NCBI GenBank assembly: GCA_024114885.1
Contig: CP099419.1
Coordinates: forward strand, 1,674,001-1,738,000
DNA from: Septoria linicola
Taxonomy: Eukaryota; Ascomycota; Dothideomycetes; Mycosphaerellales; Mycosphaerellaceae
Direction: 5' to 3'
DNA: 64,000 nt
Shown piece after piece: positions 62,351 through 64,000 of this stretch. Below the pieces are notes generated by a model. It was given only the letters and a program-made list of their open reading frames with translations. It did not search any database and was not told where the DNA came from. How positions within the stretch are numbered: position 1 is the first letter of the stretch; each line of letters starts with the position of its first letter. Position numbers and translations under genes: made by a program.

Positions 62351-62492
62351 CTACTTGCAGCTGCATCGACAACCACATCCACGATCCGCATCGTCACACT
62401 CCACTCCACCTCGACCACAAATCCCGGCTACAGCAAGTACTACCATCATCAATTGCATGACCACGTAGCGACTGCACCTCACCGCCGTCGCA

Positions 62493-63332
62493 ATGGCGCT
62501 CCAACCCGAGGCCGGCAGCAACATCGACCGCGCGACCACTGCGCCGTTCCTCCTCCGCCTGTTCTGGCGTCAGTCGCGTCCTCTGGATCCATGGGAGTTC
62601 AGTGTTGCTCCGCCCGCAGACACCACAAACATTCCCGACTACTCCTCTCTGCTGCCCTCGACCATTCGCCAGCAAAGTGTTCAGATCTACACCTGGCCGA
62701 ATTGCACGCTTGGCGAACTGACAGCGCTCTTCACATCTGTCCTCCCGCAAGGCGTGATACCATCACCCTCGGTCGGCACGCGGCTAGTGTTTAAGCTCAT
62801 CTTTCCGGACACGCGCGCTACCATCGTCGAGGGTAATCGAGGGAAATGGATAGACAAGCCGCTGGGCTCCGTGGTCATTGGAGGATCTAATGCAGAGCTA
62901 CAAGACGACCCGGACGAGGCATTGGATATGAAGGATATGCTAGAGGGAGACGCGCACAAGACATTGGCGGGTGCAAGATTCGTGATTGGAGACTATGTCG
63001 CATGTTCAATCTATCCTCCTGGGCAGGACGGGAGAGTGCAGCCATTGCCGCATCACGGCAATAGAGGTCCGCCAAGAGACGGCGGGTACGGCGGTCGCGG
63101 GCCTCCACCCCGGGAGAATGGCTATGGTGGTGGTGACTACGGGAGGGGAGGTGGCTACGGAAGAGGCGGCGGCGGCTATGGCAGAGGTGGACCTGGCTAT
63201 GGTGGGGGACGTGGTGGAGGTGCACCGCCTGGAGACTGGCGTAGAGGTGAGCGGCCTCCTGGAGGCGGCTATGACGATCGCCCTAGAGGTGGTGGATATC
63301 GAGGCGGCTATGGGGGGAGCCGACCCTACTGA
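62493..63332 (+). CDS. SAP18 family protein with RGG-rich tail
   Basis: Intronless, 279 residues. Residues about 15-170 form the ubiquitin-like SAP18 domain (TTAPFLLRLFWRQSRPLDPW, VQIYTWPNCTLGELTALFTS, GARFVIGDYVACSIYPPG). SAP18 is part of the Sin3 histone deacetylase and of the ASAP complex at exon junctions. The last 100 residues are Gly/Arg/Tyr-rich repeats (RGGGYGRGGGGYGRGG), an RGG-type RNA-binding tail that the animal protein lacks. This favours a role in RNA-bound complexes. Confidence 0.92.
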   Translation: MALQPEAGSNIDRATTAPFLLRLFWRQSRPLDPWEFSVAPPADTTNIPDYSSLLPSTIRQQSVQIYTWPNCTLGELTALFTSVLPQGVIPSPSVGTRLVFKLIFPDTRATIVEGNRGKWIDKPLGSVVIGGSNAELQDDPDEALDMKDMLEGDAHKTLAGARFVIGDYVACSIYPPGQDGRVQPLPHHGNRGPPRDGGYGGRGPPPRENGYGGGDYGRGGGYGRGGGGYGRGGPGYGGGRGGGAPPGDWRRGERPPGGGYDDRPRGGGYRGGYGGSRPY

Positions 63333-64000
63333 AAGCAGATTCCCGACTGATGCTTAGAAAGCCAGATGGAACAAGGAAACCAATTGAGCGTGGTACGGCC
63401 GAACGACGAGACAGCACATGCTACGAGGCTCTTGGCCGACTGAGTCGGGAAGTTCTACCATGTGCCGGGCGTCGTTGAGAGGTACCGCAAGAAGATACCG
63501 CGAGATACCAATGTGTTGCTATTAGCGAAGGCGTTGGAGAGAAGGTGAAGGCTGGATTCTAGAGTAAAAGCTGTCTAATTGCATGGACCTGCAAGCTTGA
63601 CACAAAAGTCTTGCGCGCAGACGTCTCTCGCTATTGGCAAGAACGCGGGCTCAATGCGAACCTGAACGCGCACGCCGGGTTGACACCAAGCCGTCTATAT
63701 CTCATCATCGTGGCGAGGCGGGGCGAAGTCTAGAGTCTCCCCTTGTTTTTAGCTGATTTGAATTCAACTCTGCTCGCCATCCATTCGTCGTGCTGCCACA
63801 TCTATGGCATAGGCTTTGACTGTTCAGAGCAGCAAAACTTCAGCTCAGCTGTCCATATCCTTCACGTTCAGCTTGCTTTGACCTGGTCTCGAGTTACATG
63901 GAGGTAAGTAGCCGCCATGTTGAGACCTTTTAGCTTTGGCATGTCCAGTCGCGCCGGGGCAGCATCGATCGAATACTAGGCTCTTGTGTGCAACTGCAAT
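63333..64000. other. Right edge, intergenic; possible first exon at the end
   Basis: About 670 bp. At 63898, ATGGAG is followed at once by GTAAGT, which would suit a six-base first coding exon of a gene running off the window. This is weak, and nothing else is recognised. Confidence 0.3.

Overview
This is a gene-dense stretch of a filamentous ascomycete nuclear genome. The genes have short GT-AG introns (about 50-150 bp), and the set includes 4F5, ALB1, AMS2/SPT21-type, SAF1, IRS4 and DUF1857 genes, Zn2Cys6 regulators and small divergent F-box-like proteins. Together these suggest Pezizomycotina, most likely Dothideomycetes of the Mycosphaerellales. That placement is inferred from protein style, not from a search. 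I see no rRNA, CRISPR, intact transposon or convincing tRNA. The exon structures given were built by hand; each keeps the reading frame across its junctions.

Left third (1-17142): two small F-box-like genes 14 bp apart; a U-box cyclophilin (PPIL2/CYP60 type) that begins with two micro-exons; a three-exon 4F5 zinc-binding protein; an Hsp20; an ER-membrane ubiquitin-like protein (USA1/HERP type) divergent from mitochondrial phosphatidylserine decarboxylase; a single-domain retropepsin-like protein overlapping the open frame of a Stc1-like cysteine protein; a membrane-anchored ubiquitin protease (UBP16/USP30 type); and the ribosome-biogenesis factor ALB1.

Middle (17143-40998): two sphingolipid long-chain-base genes lie close together, LCB2 (serine palmitoyltransferase subunit 2) and SUR2 (sphinganine C4-hydroxylase). 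Between them are an IRS4-type EH-domain protein and a SAF1-type F-box/RCC1 protein. These are followed by an intracellular LysM protein with a zinc-finger-like head, prefoldin subunit 4, a DHA1-type MFS transporter, a PHD-finger protein, an unknown protein, and a membrane protein with the architecture of DDRGK1/UFBP1.

Right third (40999-64000): a flavin monooxygenase interrupted by one in-frame TAG; dihydroxyacetone kinase; SmD2 divergent from a large AMS2/SPT21-like histone-gene regulator; a DUF1857 protein; an F-box-like gene; an intracellular GH2 beta-mannosidase; two convergent Zn2Cys6 transcription factors; and the divergent pair PRP18 / SAP18.

Most of the window is ordinary housekeeping. 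The points that most deserve a second look are the retropepsin-like gene overlapping a Stc1-like frame, the DDRGK1-like protein in a fungus, the near-intact monooxygenase with a single stop, the expanded GATA finger of the AMS2-like protein, and a recurring palindromic promoter word (CTAACTAGTTAG and shorter forms) close to several housekeeping start codons.
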